A stretch of 64,000 bases of DNA from Clostridium sp. KNHs214 (GTDB lineage Bacteria > Bacillota > Clostridia > Clostridiales > Clostridiaceae): positions 310,001 to 374,000 of the forward strand of contig NZ_JQMW01000013.1 of NCBI RefSeq assembly GCF_000744935.1, written 5' to 3'. Below are positions 27,011-36,118 of the stretch, in pieces. How positions within the stretch are numbered: position 1 is the stretch's first letter; each line of letters begins with the position of its first letter. The notes beneath the pieces are model-generated. The model worked only from the letters and a program-made list of their open reading frames with translations. It was not told the origin of the DNA and made no database searches. The translations under genes were made by a program, and so were the position numbers.

Positions 27011-27028
27011 CTTGTAATTTCTAAAGCT

Positions 27029-27823
27029 CTATAAAATTAAATCTCTAATTTTTTCTATATATATATCTTGTATAGATAAATTTTCACCCAACCCATGAAG
27101 ATAAACAGTGGATTGAATTCCGTTGTTTTTTAATATGCTTTTCCATGAATCTTCTCCATCCCCAGACATGTCATTATTTGCATGTTCTCCAGCCACTAAC
27201 ATAAATGGCATTAGTACTACATTATCTATTTTATTCTTCTTAAGTCTTCTTATTACATTATCTAAAGTAGGGTATCCTTCCACAGTACCTACAAATACAT
27301 TTTCAAGTCCACTTTCTTCTAATATGTACTGCAACAATGCATAACAAGCATTAGAATAGTGTGTGGTTCCATGCCCCATTAAAACAACGCCCTTATTTTT
27401 TTTCATAGTTGGCATTTGATTTTTTAAAGCACTTACTGCTTCTTCATATTCTTTTTCTTCATAAAGTAACGGGGTTCCAATTATTATTTTTTTAAACAAA
27501 TTTTTATACCCATAAATAGTTTCTTTTACTGCGTCATATTCTATACCAGGAATTATATGCAATGGTTGAACTATAACTTCATTAAATCCATCAGCTTTCA
27601 TCTTATCTAAAGCTTCCTTAGTACTATCGATATAACTATTTTCATTTATTTTAATCTTTTTTCTTATAATTCCAGAAGTAAATGCTCTTCTAATCTCATA
27701 TCCCTGAAAGCTATTTTTAATCTTATTTTCTATAGCTTCTATAGTTAGCTTTCTTGTTTCTTCATAGCTAGTGCCGAAACTCACCACAAGAATTCCTTTT
27801 TTACCATTGTTAACTCTGCTCAT
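27029..27823 (-). CDS. cbiK: Sirohydrochlorin cobaltochelatase
   Basis: 264 residues. KGILVVSFGTSYEETRKLTI at the N terminus, IVQPLHIIPGIEYD, MGHGTTHYSNACY and LMPFMLVAGEHANNDM are CbiK hallmarks; the two histidine motifs bind the metal. It inserts Co(II) into sirohydrochlorin or factor II at the entry of the anaerobic B12 pathway. There is no signal peptide, so it is cytoplasmic. A GGAGGAT-type ribosome site precedes the ATG. Confidence 0.95.
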   Translation of the reverse strand: MSRVNNGKKGILVVSFGTSYEETRKLTIEAIENKIKNSFQGYEIRRAFTSGIIRKKIKINENSYIDSTKEALDKMKADGFNEVIVQPLHIIPGIEYDAVKETIYGYKNLFKKIIIGTPLLYEEKEYEEAVSALKNQMPTMKKNKGVVLMGHGTTHYSNACYALLQYILEESGLENVFVGTVEGYPTLDNVIRRLKKNKIDNVVLMPFMLVAGEHANNDMSGDGEDSWKSILKNNGIQSTVYLHGLGENLSIQDIYIEKIRDLIL

Positions 27824-28005
27824 ACTGATATCCTCCTGCTACTTAATTTAAGGAATTTTTTCAAACTTTCTACATTTCATTAAAAGCTATCAAAGCAACT
27901 TTTTCCTTAATTTTCAATTTAAAGTAGTAATTTTATAATTAAAAAAGTTTATTTAATAATTTATCAATTACTTTCTTAATTACTTATTTTCACTATAAAT
28001 ATTTT

Positions 28006-28156
28006 AAAGTACGTGGGAATAAATAACAATTCAAAGATGCTGGTATATTTTTTTATCGGACAAGGAAGCTAGTTAGGACTATTGGCGGGTTTTGCTGACG
28101 CAGTATGTCGCAAAACATACTATCATACTGACTTATTATTTATTTGAATGTTCCTA
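28006..28156. repeat. MITE family B copy 2, overlapping the 3' end of cbiJ
   Basis: Family B ends (AATAAATAACAATTCAAAGATG on the left, CTGACTTATTATTTATTTG on the right) enclose about 150 bp. The last ten or so codons of cbiJ and its stop are encoded by the right end. Confidence 0.75.
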
Positions 28157-28905
28157 ATATACACTATCATCTCTTCAATGCTACTAAATACCTTATCTAA
28201 TTTCTTATTACTTCTCTTAATCACAATGGCATAAATACCTGCACAAATGGCTGCCTCTAACTTCTCCCCTGTTCCGCCTTCTACTCCACTATCCTTCATA
28301 ATAATGGCTTTGGCATTATATTCTTTTATAAAATTTAAATTTAAATCATAACTTATAGGCCCCTTTATAGCTATTAAGTCGTCTACCTTAACACCTAAAT
28401 TAAAACATTCTTCCATGACCTTTAAAGATGGCAAAACCCTATGTATTATTCTATTTTCTAACCCCAACCTCAGTATTTTATCCATATTTCTACTTCCGCT
28501 AGTGTTTAATACATTTCCTCTAACATTTTTTAGACAATCATATATCTCTTCATATGTATCTACTTGCATCAATTTCTCATAGCTTTCATATTTTTCTACT
28601 ACTGATGGACGCTCATACCTTATGTATGGTATTTTACATACATCACATGCTTTTACCACATTTTTTGTAACCTCTAGGGCATATGGATGTGATGCATCTA
28701 TAAAAATATTAATATTATTAAGCTTTATAACTTCAATAATTTGTTGTAAATTCAATGGTGATGAATTCAAAACCTTATATTTATAATTTTCTAAAAGCTC
28801 CCCACCATATTTAGTAGCAGTAGAAATAAACAAATCTTCTGTGAACCCGTTTAGCATAGATACTATTTTTTTACCTTCTGATGTTCCAACTATAAGCCCT
28901 ATCAT
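28123..28905 (-). CDS. cbiJ: Cobalt-precorrin-6A reductase
   Basis: 260 residues. MIGLIVGTSEGKKIVSMLNG, ININIFIDASHPYALEVTKN, YIRYERPS and VLNTSGSRNMDKI follow the CbiJ/CobK pattern. It reduces cobalt-precorrin-6A with NADPH. ATIIMKDSGVEGGTGEKLEA is the conserved C-terminal part. The final residues after EEMIVYI (RNIQINNKSV) come from a MITE B terminus, so the gene's natural 3' end has been replaced. The catalytic region is untouched. It lies 23 bp after cbiH. Confidence 0.93.
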   Translation of the reverse strand: MIGLIVGTSEGKKIVSMLNGFTEDLFISTATKYGGELLENYKYKVLNSSPLNLQQIIEVIKLNNINIFIDASHPYALEVTKNVVKACDVCKIPYIRYERPSVVEKYESYEKLMQVDTYEEIYDCLKNVRGNVLNTSGSRNMDKILRLGLENRIIHRVLPSLKVMEECFNLGVKVDDLIAIKGPISYDLNLNFIKEYNAKAIIMKDSGVEGGTGEKLEAAICAGIYAIVIKRSNKKLDKVFSSIEEMIVYIRNIQINNKSV

Positions 28906-28928
28906 TTATTTCACCTACATTCATGTTA

Positions 28929-29663
28929 TTATAACTTATACTCTTCTTTATTTTCATATCCTCTAGGAGTTATAAAAATATTATCTTTAACATAACTTTG
29001 ACTGTTTCCTATTATAACTATTGAAAGCATATCAACCACACTATCATCAAAATTATCTAATGTGAAAATATATGTTTTCTGGCCATCTCTTAAAGCATTT
29101 TTTACCACAGCCACTGGAGTTTTTCCATTTCTATACTTTCTAACAATATTTAATACCTCTGCCAAATTATTTGGTCTAGATTTACTTTTAGGATTATACA
29201 AAGATATTATAAAATCTCCTTGTGCAGCTAATTCCACTCTCTTTTTTATAAGATTATATGGCGTTAATAAGTCACTTAAACTTATGTTACAGTTGTCATG
29301 CATAAGAGGTGCTCCAACAATAGATGCCGCTGCTGATGAGGCCGTAACTCCTGGTATAATTTCAACAACTTCATCACTTCTCATCTGAAGTATAAGACCT
29401 GCCATTCCGTATATACCAGCATCACCGGTGCTTATTATTGCAACCTTTTTCTCTCTACTTAATTCTAAAGCCTTTTTACATCTAGGAATTTCCCCCTTCA
29501 TTCCTGTAGAAAAGACCTCTTTATCCTGTATCAATGGAGATATTAAATCAATATATTTAGTGTATCCTATTATAACATCACTTTCATCTATAGCTTTCCT
29601 AGCTTTTATAGTCATATGTTCAATTCCACCTGGTCCCATTCCAATTACATAAAGCTTTCCCAT
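28929..29663 (-). CDS. cbiH: Cobalt-precorrin-3B C17-methyltransferase
   Basis: 244 residues with the tetrapyrrole methylase start LYVIGMGPGGIEHMTIKARKAI and EVFSTGMKGEIPRCKKAL. ISTGDAGIYGMAGLI and IIPGVTASSAAASIVGAPLMHD distinguish CbiH/CobJ. It methylates C17 with SAM and promotes ring contraction, together with CbiG next to it. It is separated from cbiG by 98 bp that hold one repeat core. Confidence 0.95.
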   Translation of the reverse strand: MGKLYVIGMGPGGIEHMTIKARKAIDESDVIIGYTKYIDLISPLIQDKEVFSTGMKGEIPRCKKALELSREKKVAIISTGDAGIYGMAGLILQMRSDEVVEIIPGVTASSAAASIVGAPLMHDNCNISLSDLLTPYNLIKKRVELAAQGDFIISLYNPKSKSRPNNLAEVLNIVRKYRNGKTPVAVVKNALRDGQKTYIFTLDNFDDSVVDMLSIVIIGNSQSYVKDNIFITPRGYENKEEYKL

Positions 29664-29696
29664 GTTTTTCTCCTCTCGTTATATATAATATTAAAG

Positions 29697-29706
29697 ACCT
29701 GTCCCT
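29697..29706. repeat. Single ACCTGTCCCT core between cbiH and cbiG
   Basis: An isolated copy of the RAYT-associated core in the intergenic gap. Confidence 0.65.
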
Positions 29707-29761
29707 TTTAATTTTTCTATTAGCCCCGTATTTTTGTACTGCTTATATTTCTTACCACATT

Positions 29762-30853
29762 TTAAGCCCTTTTTCCTATGGCACAAGTCATGCCATCCTT
29801 ACTTAATTTATTCATCAAAAAAGTTTCTCCTCCAGCCAACTCTACACATGGCTCACAAACACATCTTGCCCCTATGGTTTTTTCAACAAAATCGCTCCCT
29901 CGATATTTATGCTGAACCTTTCTTATATCCTGAATTGAAAATATCTTTAATTTTGCATTTAGTATTTCTGATAGGTTTCTTATAGCAGTTTCATTTCTTT
30001 TTACTTCCACAGTAGCAACTGAATTTATAGCTCTTAAATCTATATTTAATTTTTCTAATTCATCACGAACTATACTTAACATTTTTTCTTTGTCATAGTT
30101 TTTCCTACATCCTATGCCCACAACAATATTTTTCCTTATAAGCTTCAATACTGGTATATCTACTAGATCCATAAAATTGCTTTTATTAGTAACTGCAACT
30201 ACTCCTGATATATTATTTTTCTTAAGGAAATCATGAAATCCTAATTTACTCAGCTGAAAAAATACTTCATTATCATCTTTATCATTTTTATCTACTTTTT
30301 TATTGTTTAGAGAAGAAACTTCCTCTAAGTTTAAATATCCACTAGGGGTTTTTATGAAGCCTTCCTCATCTAAAAATATGACTTTTTCACCATGCACCAA
30401 TTTTGCAGATACATCCTTTGCTTTCTTCAAATCTTCAATGACTAAATTATATTTTTTAGCAATAATATCTGGTGCTAAAATGCCTAAGTTGTCTGTGGCC
30501 GTAGTTATTATCGGTTGAGCCTTAATAATATCTGCAACTTTTATTGTTAAATCATTAGCTCCTCCTATATGTCCGCTTAAAAGACTTATTACATATTTAG
30601 AACTACTATCAATTACTATTACTGCTGGATCTTTGTCCTTAGATTTAATATAAGGTGCAATGGATCTAATAGCTATTCCCGTAGAAGATATGAATATGAT
30701 ATTTTGAAACTCTCCCATTATGCTTCTAGCTATATTATTTATTCCTTCCTTTACAACCATTTCTCTAGTATAAACATAACATTCCATAGTAGAAGATATA
30801 GTTTTTGCAATATCATCTCCAGTCTTAGTAACACTCACTATAACACTTTTCAT
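29762..30853 (-). CDS. cbiG: Cobalt-precorrin-5A hydrolase
   Basis: 363 residues. FISSTGIAIRSIAPYIKSKDKDPAVIVID is the CbiG N-terminal domain, LLSGHIGGANDLTIKVADI and PIITTATDNLG the middle, and NIVVGIGCRKNYDKEKM the C-terminal domain. The end has CVCEPCVELAGGETFLM. It opens the delta-lactone, releasing C2 as acetaldehyde during ring contraction. Length and domain order are normal. Confidence 0.95.
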   Translation of the reverse strand: MKSVIVSVTKTGDDIAKTISSTMECYVYTREMVVKEGINNIARSIMGEFQNIIFISSTGIAIRSIAPYIKSKDKDPAVIVIDSSSKYVISLLSGHIGGANDLTIKVADIIKAQPIITTATDNLGILAPDIIAKKYNLVIEDLKKAKDVSAKLVHGEKVIFLDEEGFIKTPSGYLNLEEVSSLNNKKVDKNDKDDNEVFFQLSKLGFHDFLKKNNISGVVAVTNKSNFMDLVDIPVLKLIRKNIVVGIGCRKNYDKEKMLSIVRDELEKLNIDLRAINSVATVEVKRNETAIRNLSEILNAKLKIFSIQDIRKVQHKYRGSDFVEKTIGARCVCEPCVELAGGETFLMNKLSKDGMTCAIGKRA

Positions 30854-30968
30854 ATTTAGTACCCCTTTTTAATACCTTTAAGACATTTATAAAATCCCTT
30901 TACTTTCACAAAATCTTATCTAACATGTATGCCCGTTTTTCTCGCTAAATTTTTCTTTATAATATTAG

Positions 30969-31016
30969 ACCTGTCCCTGAATATTTCTTTTCTGAATATT
31001 TTCAACACCTGTCCCT
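30969..31016. repeat. Two ACCTGTCCCT cores between cbiG and cbiF
   Basis: Cores 30969-30978 and 31007-31016, direct, each next to an AATATTT-type sequence, in a 184-bp gap. Confidence 0.7.
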
Positions 31017-31037
31017 TGATTTTCTATAATAATTCTG

Positions 31038-31781
31038 CTATTTTCTAAACATATGTGAGAAGTTTTTATCATATAATTTACTCTTGTCATATTCGCAATC
31101 AATAAAATCTCCTACTAGTATTTGAGCACATCTAGTAATATTTGCTTCTTTTACTTTAGTAGCTATATCATCTAATGTACCCACAACTATTCTTTCATCC
31201 GGCCAGCTAGCTTTTTCTATTACTGCTATAGGTACATTCCTACCATAACCTTTTTTCAATTTCTCTACTACTTTTTCTATCATGCTTACAGATAAGAATA
31301 TAGCCATAGATGCTCCTATTTTAGCTAAATTCTCCAAATCTTCTTTCTCTGGTACAGGAGTTCTTCCCTCTACTCTAGTGAGAATAACTGTTTGTGAAAC
31401 ATTAGGAAGTGTAAATTCTTTTTTTATAGCTGATGCTGCTGCTGCAAAAGAACTAACCCCCGGAATAACTTTATATGTTATATTAAATTTATCCATCTCA
31501 TCCATTTGCTCCTTGATTGCTCCATATATTGAAGGCTCTCCAGTATGTAATCTTACAACCAACTTATTTTCTTCTTCAGCTTTCTTTATAACATCAATAA
31601 CTTCATCCAAATTCATAGAAGCGGAATTATATATTTCTGTACTCTCTTTACAAAATTCCAAATGCTTATTGTTTACTAATGAGCCCGCATATATTACCAC
31701 ATCTGCCTTAGTTAAAATATCTCTTCCCTTAACTGTTATTAAGTCCACATCTCCTGGTCCTGCACCTATAAAATATACCAT
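31038..31781 (-). CDS. cbiF: Cobalt-precorrin-4 C11-methyltransferase
   Basis: About 247 residues. VYFIGAGPGDVDLITVKGRD, VIYAGSLVN, VRLHTGEPSIYGAIKEQMD and VIPGVSSFAAAAS are the CbiF/CobM signatures. It adds the C11 methyl group from SAM. GGAGGAG five bases before the ATG at 31781 makes this the start; an in-frame ATG at 31799 precedes the ribosome site. It lies 47 bp after cbiL. Confidence 0.96.
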   Translation of the reverse strand: MVYFIGAGPGDVDLITVKGRDILTKADVVIYAGSLVNNKHLEFCKESTEIYNSASMNLDEVIDVIKKAEEENKLVVRLHTGEPSIYGAIKEQMDEMDKFNITYKVIPGVSSFAAAASAIKKEFTLPNVSQTVILTRVEGRTPVPEKEDLENLAKIGASMAIFLSVSMIEKVVEKLKKGYGRNVPIAVIEKASWPDERIVVGTLDDIATKVKEANITRCAQILVGDFIDCEYDKSKLYDKNFSHMFRK

Positions 31782-31827
31782 TTTAACTCCTCCATTCATT
31801 TACGAAAACTTGTCTCTTTAACAATTA

Positions 31828-32493
31828 TTATTTTTTATGTGCTATTATCAAGCTCATATACTCCCTGTTATTTAAAATTCTTTCTCTATTTCTTATAATT
31901 TCTTGTCCTTCTCTTCCAGTCTTTTTAATGTAAACATAATCATAAGCATTGCTTTCCAAGAAATCTAATACCTTTTCCTCTATCTTATATACCTTCATTA
32001 TTGCTAAATTCTTTTGACCTTTAACAGTATCTAATCTAGTAGCTGGAAGTACTAATAAAGGTTCATCGCCTATTACTAAATATTCATTTGCAACACTAGC
32101 ACAAGCGCAAAATGAAGTTATTCCTGGAACAGTCTCCACTTCAAATCCATCATCTTTTAAATTCTGTAGAAGATAAGTATAAGTACTAAATATAAATGGA
32201 TCTCCTATGGTTAAAAACACAACATCTTGGCCCATACTCAATTTTTTTTCAACTTCTTTAGCATTTTCTCTAATTTTTATTTTCTGCTCTGGTCCTCCCA
32301 TTGGGAAATGCATAACTAAAACCTCAGCATCCTTTTTTATAAATTCCTTAACAGTCTCATATGCTATACTTTTTCCACCATTTTTGGCACTTGGCACCAC
32401 AATAATGTCTGAATTTTGTATTATTCTAGCAGCTTTTAAAGTTAAAAGTTCCGTATCTCCTGGACCAACACCTATGCCATATAATTTTGCCAT
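31828..32493 (-). CDS. cbiL: Cobalt-precorrin-2 C20-methyltransferase
   Basis: 221 residues. AKLYGIGVGPGDTELLTLKA, VVPSAKNGGKS, LTIGDPFIFSTYTYLLQ and TVPGITSFCACAS are typical of CbiL/CobI. It methylates C20, the first step specific to the B12 branch after cobalt insertion in the anaerobic route. A gap of 171 bp, with one repeat core, separates it from cbiT. Confidence 0.95.
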   Translation of the reverse strand: MAKLYGIGVGPGDTELLTLKAARIIQNSDIIVVPSAKNGGKSIAYETVKEFIKKDAEVLVMHFPMGGPEQKIKIRENAKEVEKKLSMGQDVVFLTIGDPFIFSTYTYLLQNLKDDGFEVETVPGITSFCACASVANEYLVIGDEPLLVLPATRLDTVKGQKNLAIMKVYKIEEKVLDFLESNAYDYVYIKKTGREGQEIIRNRERILNNREYMSLIIAHKK

Positions 32494-32568
32494 ATTAAAA
32501 TCCTCACTTTCTATTAATGAACTTTAATTATTGAACTTTTTAAAATGTATTTTTAATTTTTTTGCAAT

Positions 32569-32578
32569 ACCTGTCCCT
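32569..32578. repeat. Single ACCTGTCCCT core between cbiT and cbiL
   Basis: Isolated core preceded by TTTGCAAT. No partner within the gap. Confidence 0.6.
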
Positions 32579-32664
32579 ATTGCTTTAATATTACTATAAA
32601 GCTCGTACATTTTTTACTAATTCTTGAACTATATCTTTTAAACCTTATTATTTTTCTAATTTGA

Positions 32665-33228
32665 TTACCTTTTATTAGCTACGAGCATAAAAATTGGATT
32701 GTTAGCTATAATCATACCACTCTTGCCTTTAACCTTACTTATAGCTACTTGAGTACATTCTGTCTTGTACCCAATTTTGTTTAAAAACTCCATCGCCTTA
32801 TATAAATTACTTATTGTTATAAAGTTTAAAACCATAACTCCATTCTCTTTTAATTTACTGCTATATCTACTTATGATACATTCAATGTTTCCACCGCTGC
32901 CTCCAATAAATATAGCATCAAACACATCTTTTATATTATTTATAACACCTAAAGCCTCACCTTTAATGAGCTGTAAATTTGTGCAGTTAAATTTTTTCTT
33001 ATTTTGCTCCATAACTTCTATAGCTTCTTCCTCTTTTTCTATAGCTACAACTTTTCCCTCACTGCAAATTTTACTGCACTGAATGCTTATACTTCCCGTT
33101 CCAGCTCCTATATCTAAAACTTTGTAATTTTCTTGTAAGCTCATTTTGCAAATACTTAAAATTCTAACTTCCTCTTTTGTCATAGGAGGATTTCCTCTTA
33201 TAAACTCTTCATCTTTTATAAAATGCAT
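32665..33228 (-). CDS. cbiT: Cobalt-precorrin-6B C15-methyltransferase (decarboxylating)
   Basis: 187 residues. FIRGNPPMTKEEVRILSICK is the family start, VLDIGAGTGSISIQCSKIC the SAM-binding motif, and DAIFIGGSGGNIECII the conserved glycine loop. It methylates C15 and decarboxylates the C12 acetate. The gene overlaps the end of cbiE by 13 bp, so the separate CbiT and CbiE proteins, fused as CobL in some bacteria, are translationally coupled. Confidence 0.95.
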   Translation of the reverse strand: MHFIKDEEFIRGNPPMTKEEVRILSICKMSLQENYKVLDIGAGTGSISIQCSKICSEGKVVAIEKEEEAIEVMEQNKKKFNCTNLQLIKGEALGVINNIKDVFDAIFIGGSGGNIECIISRYSSKLKENGVMVLNFITISNLYKAMEFLNKIGYKTECTQVAISKVKGKSGMIIANNPIFMLVANKR

Positions 33229-33959
33229 TTTTCAATCACCACCACACATAAATCACTGTAACTCTTCCTTGCCATTTCTGAAAGAGTTCCCGAAGAAATT
33301 TTTTCATTCTCATAAGATAAATTTTCTCCAACGTAAATCTTAATTTCTAAACCTTTCTCTGCTGTTTTACCTGATTGGGTATATTTCATTACACCTGTCC
33401 CCACTGTTTTACTTGCTTCTGTGTATTTTATTATACCTGTCCCTGCTGTTTCTGATGCTTTCTCACTTTCTTCTATTAAATTTAATCTCGCCTTTAATAA
33501 TCTCTCACAAAGAACATTGGGTGCGTTTGTTTTATCTGTAAGCCAAATAGATATTTTATGACTTCTTACCACATCCACAAATTCCTCTTCCCTACCATGC
33601 ATACTTCCAGTAAAAGCTTCATTCCAAGGAACTGCTATTTTGCTCATCATATATTGAAAAGAGCTTATTCCAGGTATTATCTCTATCTTACCTCTATAAT
33701 TATTTTTAATATAATTAGTTATCCCATAATAACAGGGATCTCCTGAAGCCGCTACTGCTATATCTTCATCACAATTATTATTTATGTATTCAATTATTTC
33801 CTTTAAAGTTGTTACTACGACCTTTTTGTTTTCTATAAAATATAGACTTTCTATAGCCCTTTTAAATCCTAACACAATATTAGCTTTTTCCATCACATCT
33901 ATAGCCTTAGGAATTATATAATTCTTATGACCTGGCCCTATACCTACTATGTAAATCAT
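33216..33959 (-). CDS. cbiE: Cobalt-precorrin-7 C5-methyltransferase with repeat-encoded insert
   Basis: 247 residues, about 40 longer than most CbiE proteins (family knowledge, approximate). MIYIVGIGPGHKNYIIPKA, VAASGDPCYYGITNYI and IIPGISSFQYMMSKI mark the methylase. After about residue 165 a Ser/Thr/Lys-rich insert holds 14-residue units, SETAGTGIIKYTEA and SKTVGTGVMKYTQS, then a partial GKTAEKG. The Gly-Thr-Gly of each unit is a GGGACAGG core in frame. The fold resumes with LEIKIYVGENLSYENEKI. The insert falls between conserved blocks, so activity is plausible. Confidence 0.93.
   Translation of the reverse strand: MIYIVGIGPGHKNYIIPKAIDVMEKANIVLGFKRAIESLYFIENKKVVVTTLKEIIEYINNNCDEDIAVAASGDPCYYGITNYIKNNYRGKIEIIPGISSFQYMMSKIAVPWNEAFTGSMHGREEEFVDVVRSHKISIWLTDKTNAPNVLCERLLKARLNLIEESEKASETAGTGIIKYTEASKTVGTGVMKYTQSGKTAEKGLEIKIYVGENLSYENEKISSGTLSEMARKSYSDLCVVVIEKCIL
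33362..33458 (-). repeat. In-frame RAYT-type repeats inside cbiE
   Basis: Cores at 33394-33401 and 33436-33443, 42 bp apart, within tandem units of CTGTTTTAC(C/T)TG...TATTTCATTA type. A third unit near 33368 is decayed (ACCTGATTGGG). The coding strand reads GGG-ACA-GG, Gly-Thr-Gly. Confidence 0.85.
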
Positions 33960-33993
33960 AAAGTCCTCCTTATAGAATTGAACTATGTATTTA

Positions 33994-35262
33994 TTATTCC
34001 TTCCCCTTTATCCTTCTTTCAATTTTATTGTTTTTACCCCTTCTTGTATCATATAATATACCAATATCCATGGAGTATAATATTACCTCTGGAGAAATTT
34101 TATCGTGAGTATAAGTTTTAATTCTATGCACTATCTTGTTACAGATATTCTGGAACAACTCAGTAAAATTCCAAGAATCATCCCCAGGAGTTTTACCATT
34201 ACTTGCTAATTCATTATGCTTTTCTCTAGTTTCAGTTACAGCCTCACTATACCTGTCCCTAACTTTCTCAACAGTTTCATCACACCTGTCCCTGACTTCC
34301 TTGTACATTCTACTTCTTTCCCACAAAAGATTTACGGCTCCTTCTGTGGTTTTTTGGCTATAAACTTCTCTCACAAGTTCAACTGGTGCTCCCATTAATG
34401 CAATTTCTAATGCTAACACTTCTAACCTTACATCACTAACTCTGCTATGGGTGTTAAAGCAACCAGCAGATACTTTTCCTAATTTCCCTACATGGCCAAC
34501 TACTGTAATATTTTTAACCCCCTGTTGAACACAGCTATCTAATGCAAATCCAACATAATTAGACATTATAACCATAGCTTCCTCATTAAGTTTGAGTTTT
34601 TTAGCCATATCTTCGCCCATATTTCCAAACAAAAGGATTAAATCTTTTTGTCCACTTTTAACCTTTTGACTTATTTCCAAGGCAATAGATTCCTTAAGGG
34701 CTTCCTCTGACATAGGAGTAACAATTCCAGTGGTTCCAAGTATGGATATCCCCCCAACTATATTAAGTCTAGGGTTAAATGTTTTCTTCGCTATTTCTTC
34801 TCCCTTAGGTACAAATATAGTTATTTCTACTCCCTTTTCCGGAGGCAGTACATCTCTAACTTCTTTTTCTATCATCTTTCTTGGCACTGGATTAATAGCA
34901 TATTCTCCTTCAGGTACATAGAGTCCAGGGCTCTTAACTATACCTACACCCTTACCGCCTTTTAGAATATAACCACTTTCTCTAATCGCAGCTCTGGCCC
35001 ATATCTCCAACCCATCAGTTATATCCGGATCATCTCCCGCATCCTTAATGACACAACATTGAACAAAGTTTCTCCCTCTTTCAATTTTTTTAATTTCTAA
35101 ATAAAGTTCAATTCCCTTTGGAGTATCTATTCTTACATTATCCAAAACCTCATTATTAAAAAGCATCATAGTTGCCGCCTTAGCTGCCGCTGTTGCACAA
35201 GAACCCGTAGTATATCCGCACCTTAATTTTTTTCCTTCACTATTAACATATAAATCCAACAT
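33994..35262 (-). CDS. cbiD: Cobalt-precorrin-5B C1-methyltransferase with repeat-bearing insert
   Basis: 422 residues, longer than the usual 360-380. [18 protein letters not shown] at the N terminus, [31 protein letters not shown] and [16 protein letters not shown] are CbiD signatures. It methylates C1. Between the conserved [14 protein letters not shown] and the C-terminal [20 protein letters not shown] lies a charged segment (about 316-368) that includes [20 protein letters not shown]. Its two V-R-D-R blocks are GGGACAGG cores read in a different frame from those in cbiE. A coiled surface loop is likely. Confidence 0.93.
   Translation of the reverse strand: MLDLYVNSEGKKLRCGYTTGSCATAAAKAATMMLFNNEVLDNVRIDTPKGIELYLEIKKIERGRNFVQCCVIKDAGDDPDITDGLEIWARAAIRESGYILKGGKGVGIVKSPGLYVPEGEYAINPVPRKMIEKEVRDVLPPEKGVEITIFVPKGEEIAKKTFNPRLNIVGGISILGTTGIVTPMSEEALKESIALEISQKVKSGQKDLILLFGNMGEDMAKKLKLNEEAMVIMSNYVGFALDSCVQQGVKNITVVGHVGKLGKVSAGCFNTHSRVSDVRLEVLALEIALMGAPVELVREVYSQKTTEGAVNLLWERSRMYKEVRDRCDETVEKVRDRYSEAVTETREKHNELASNGKTPGDDSWNFTELFQNICNKIVHRIKTYTHDKISPEVILYSMDIGILYDTRRGKNNKIERRIKGKE
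34251..34293 (-). repeat. In-frame RAYT-type repeats inside cbiD
   Basis: Cores 34251-34260 and 34284-34293, 33 bp apart. The coding strand reads AGG-GAC-AGG, Arg-Asp-Arg. Confidence 0.85.
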
Positions 35263-35291
35263 AGTTACACACCTTATTTCTTGCTTTCTTA

Positions 35292-35921
35292 TTATTCTCT
35301 TTCTATAAGCATGTACATTAAAGCATTTACTATAGAAGCTGCCACTGTACTGCCTCCTTTTCTTCCTCTAACAGTAATCATAGGCACATCTAATTTTTCT
35401 GCTTCTTCCTTAGACTCTGCTGCACCAACAAATCCTATAGGACAACCTACTATAAACTTAGCCTTAGATTTTCCCTCTAAAATCATTTCCTTCAACCTAA
35501 ATAGTGCTGTTGGTGCATTTCCAAATACAAAGAATTCTACTCCATCCTCCACAGCCTTCTCCACTGCTGCCATAGACCTAGTAATACCTCTTTTTTTAGC
35601 TATTTCACTCATTCCATCTTTACTTACATAACTAATAACTTTACAATTCAATTTTTCTAAAGCCCTCTTATTAATTCCTGAAGCCGCCATCTTTGTATCT
35701 GTATAAATAGTAATACCTTTTTCTAAAAGTTTTAACGCTTCATCTATAGCTCCAGGTCTTATATAAACTAAATCTTTATAATCAAAATCTGCTGTAGTAT
35801 GTATAACTCTTTTTATTATCTGAATCTCTCTTTCATTAAAATTATGAGCTCCCATCTCTTCCCCTATTATTTCAAAACTTCTTTTTTCTATATCCATTGG
35901 AATTTTTATATAATCTTTCAT
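35292..35921 (-). CDS. cbiC: Cobalt-precorrin-8 methylmutase
   Basis: 209 residues. [14 protein letters not shown], the histidine motif [36 protein letters not shown] and [17 protein letters not shown] are CbiC/CobH signatures. It moves the C11 methyl to C12, giving cobyrinate. It sits 29 bp upstream of cbiD. The size is normal. Confidence 0.96.
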   Translation of the reverse strand: MKDYIKIPMDIEKRSFEIIGEEMGAHNFNEREIQIIKRVIHTTADFDYKDLVYIRPGAIDEALKLLEKGITIYTDTKMAASGINKRALEKLNCKVISYVSKDGMSEIAKKRGITRSMAAVEKAVEDGVEFFVFGNAPTALFRLKEMILEGKSKAKFIVGCPIGFVGAAESKEEAEKLDVPMITVRGRKGGSTVAASIVNALMYMLIERE

Positions 35922-36008
35922 AATTAAACCTCCTATGTTTTAGAACTATTGATTTTGTAAAAAAACATTCCTATCGGCAATACTATATTAATAAATTTAA
36001 AAATAGTC

Positions 36009-36108
36009 AGGGACAGGTATAGTTAAATTTAGTTAAATTTCTGAACTCCTCAGGAACCAGATCTGGCTAAGCCGCTAACTAAATGCCGGTTAAACCCTAG
36101 GGACAGGT
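36009..36108. repeat. Two AGGGACAGGT cores between cbiC and cbiB
   Basis: Cores 36009-36018 and 36099-36108, both in the GGGACAGG orientation on the plus strand, the reverse of other cbi-gap copies. GCTAAGCCGC and CCGGTTAAAC lie between them. Confidence 0.7.
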
Positions 36109-36118
36109 CTAGCTAAAT

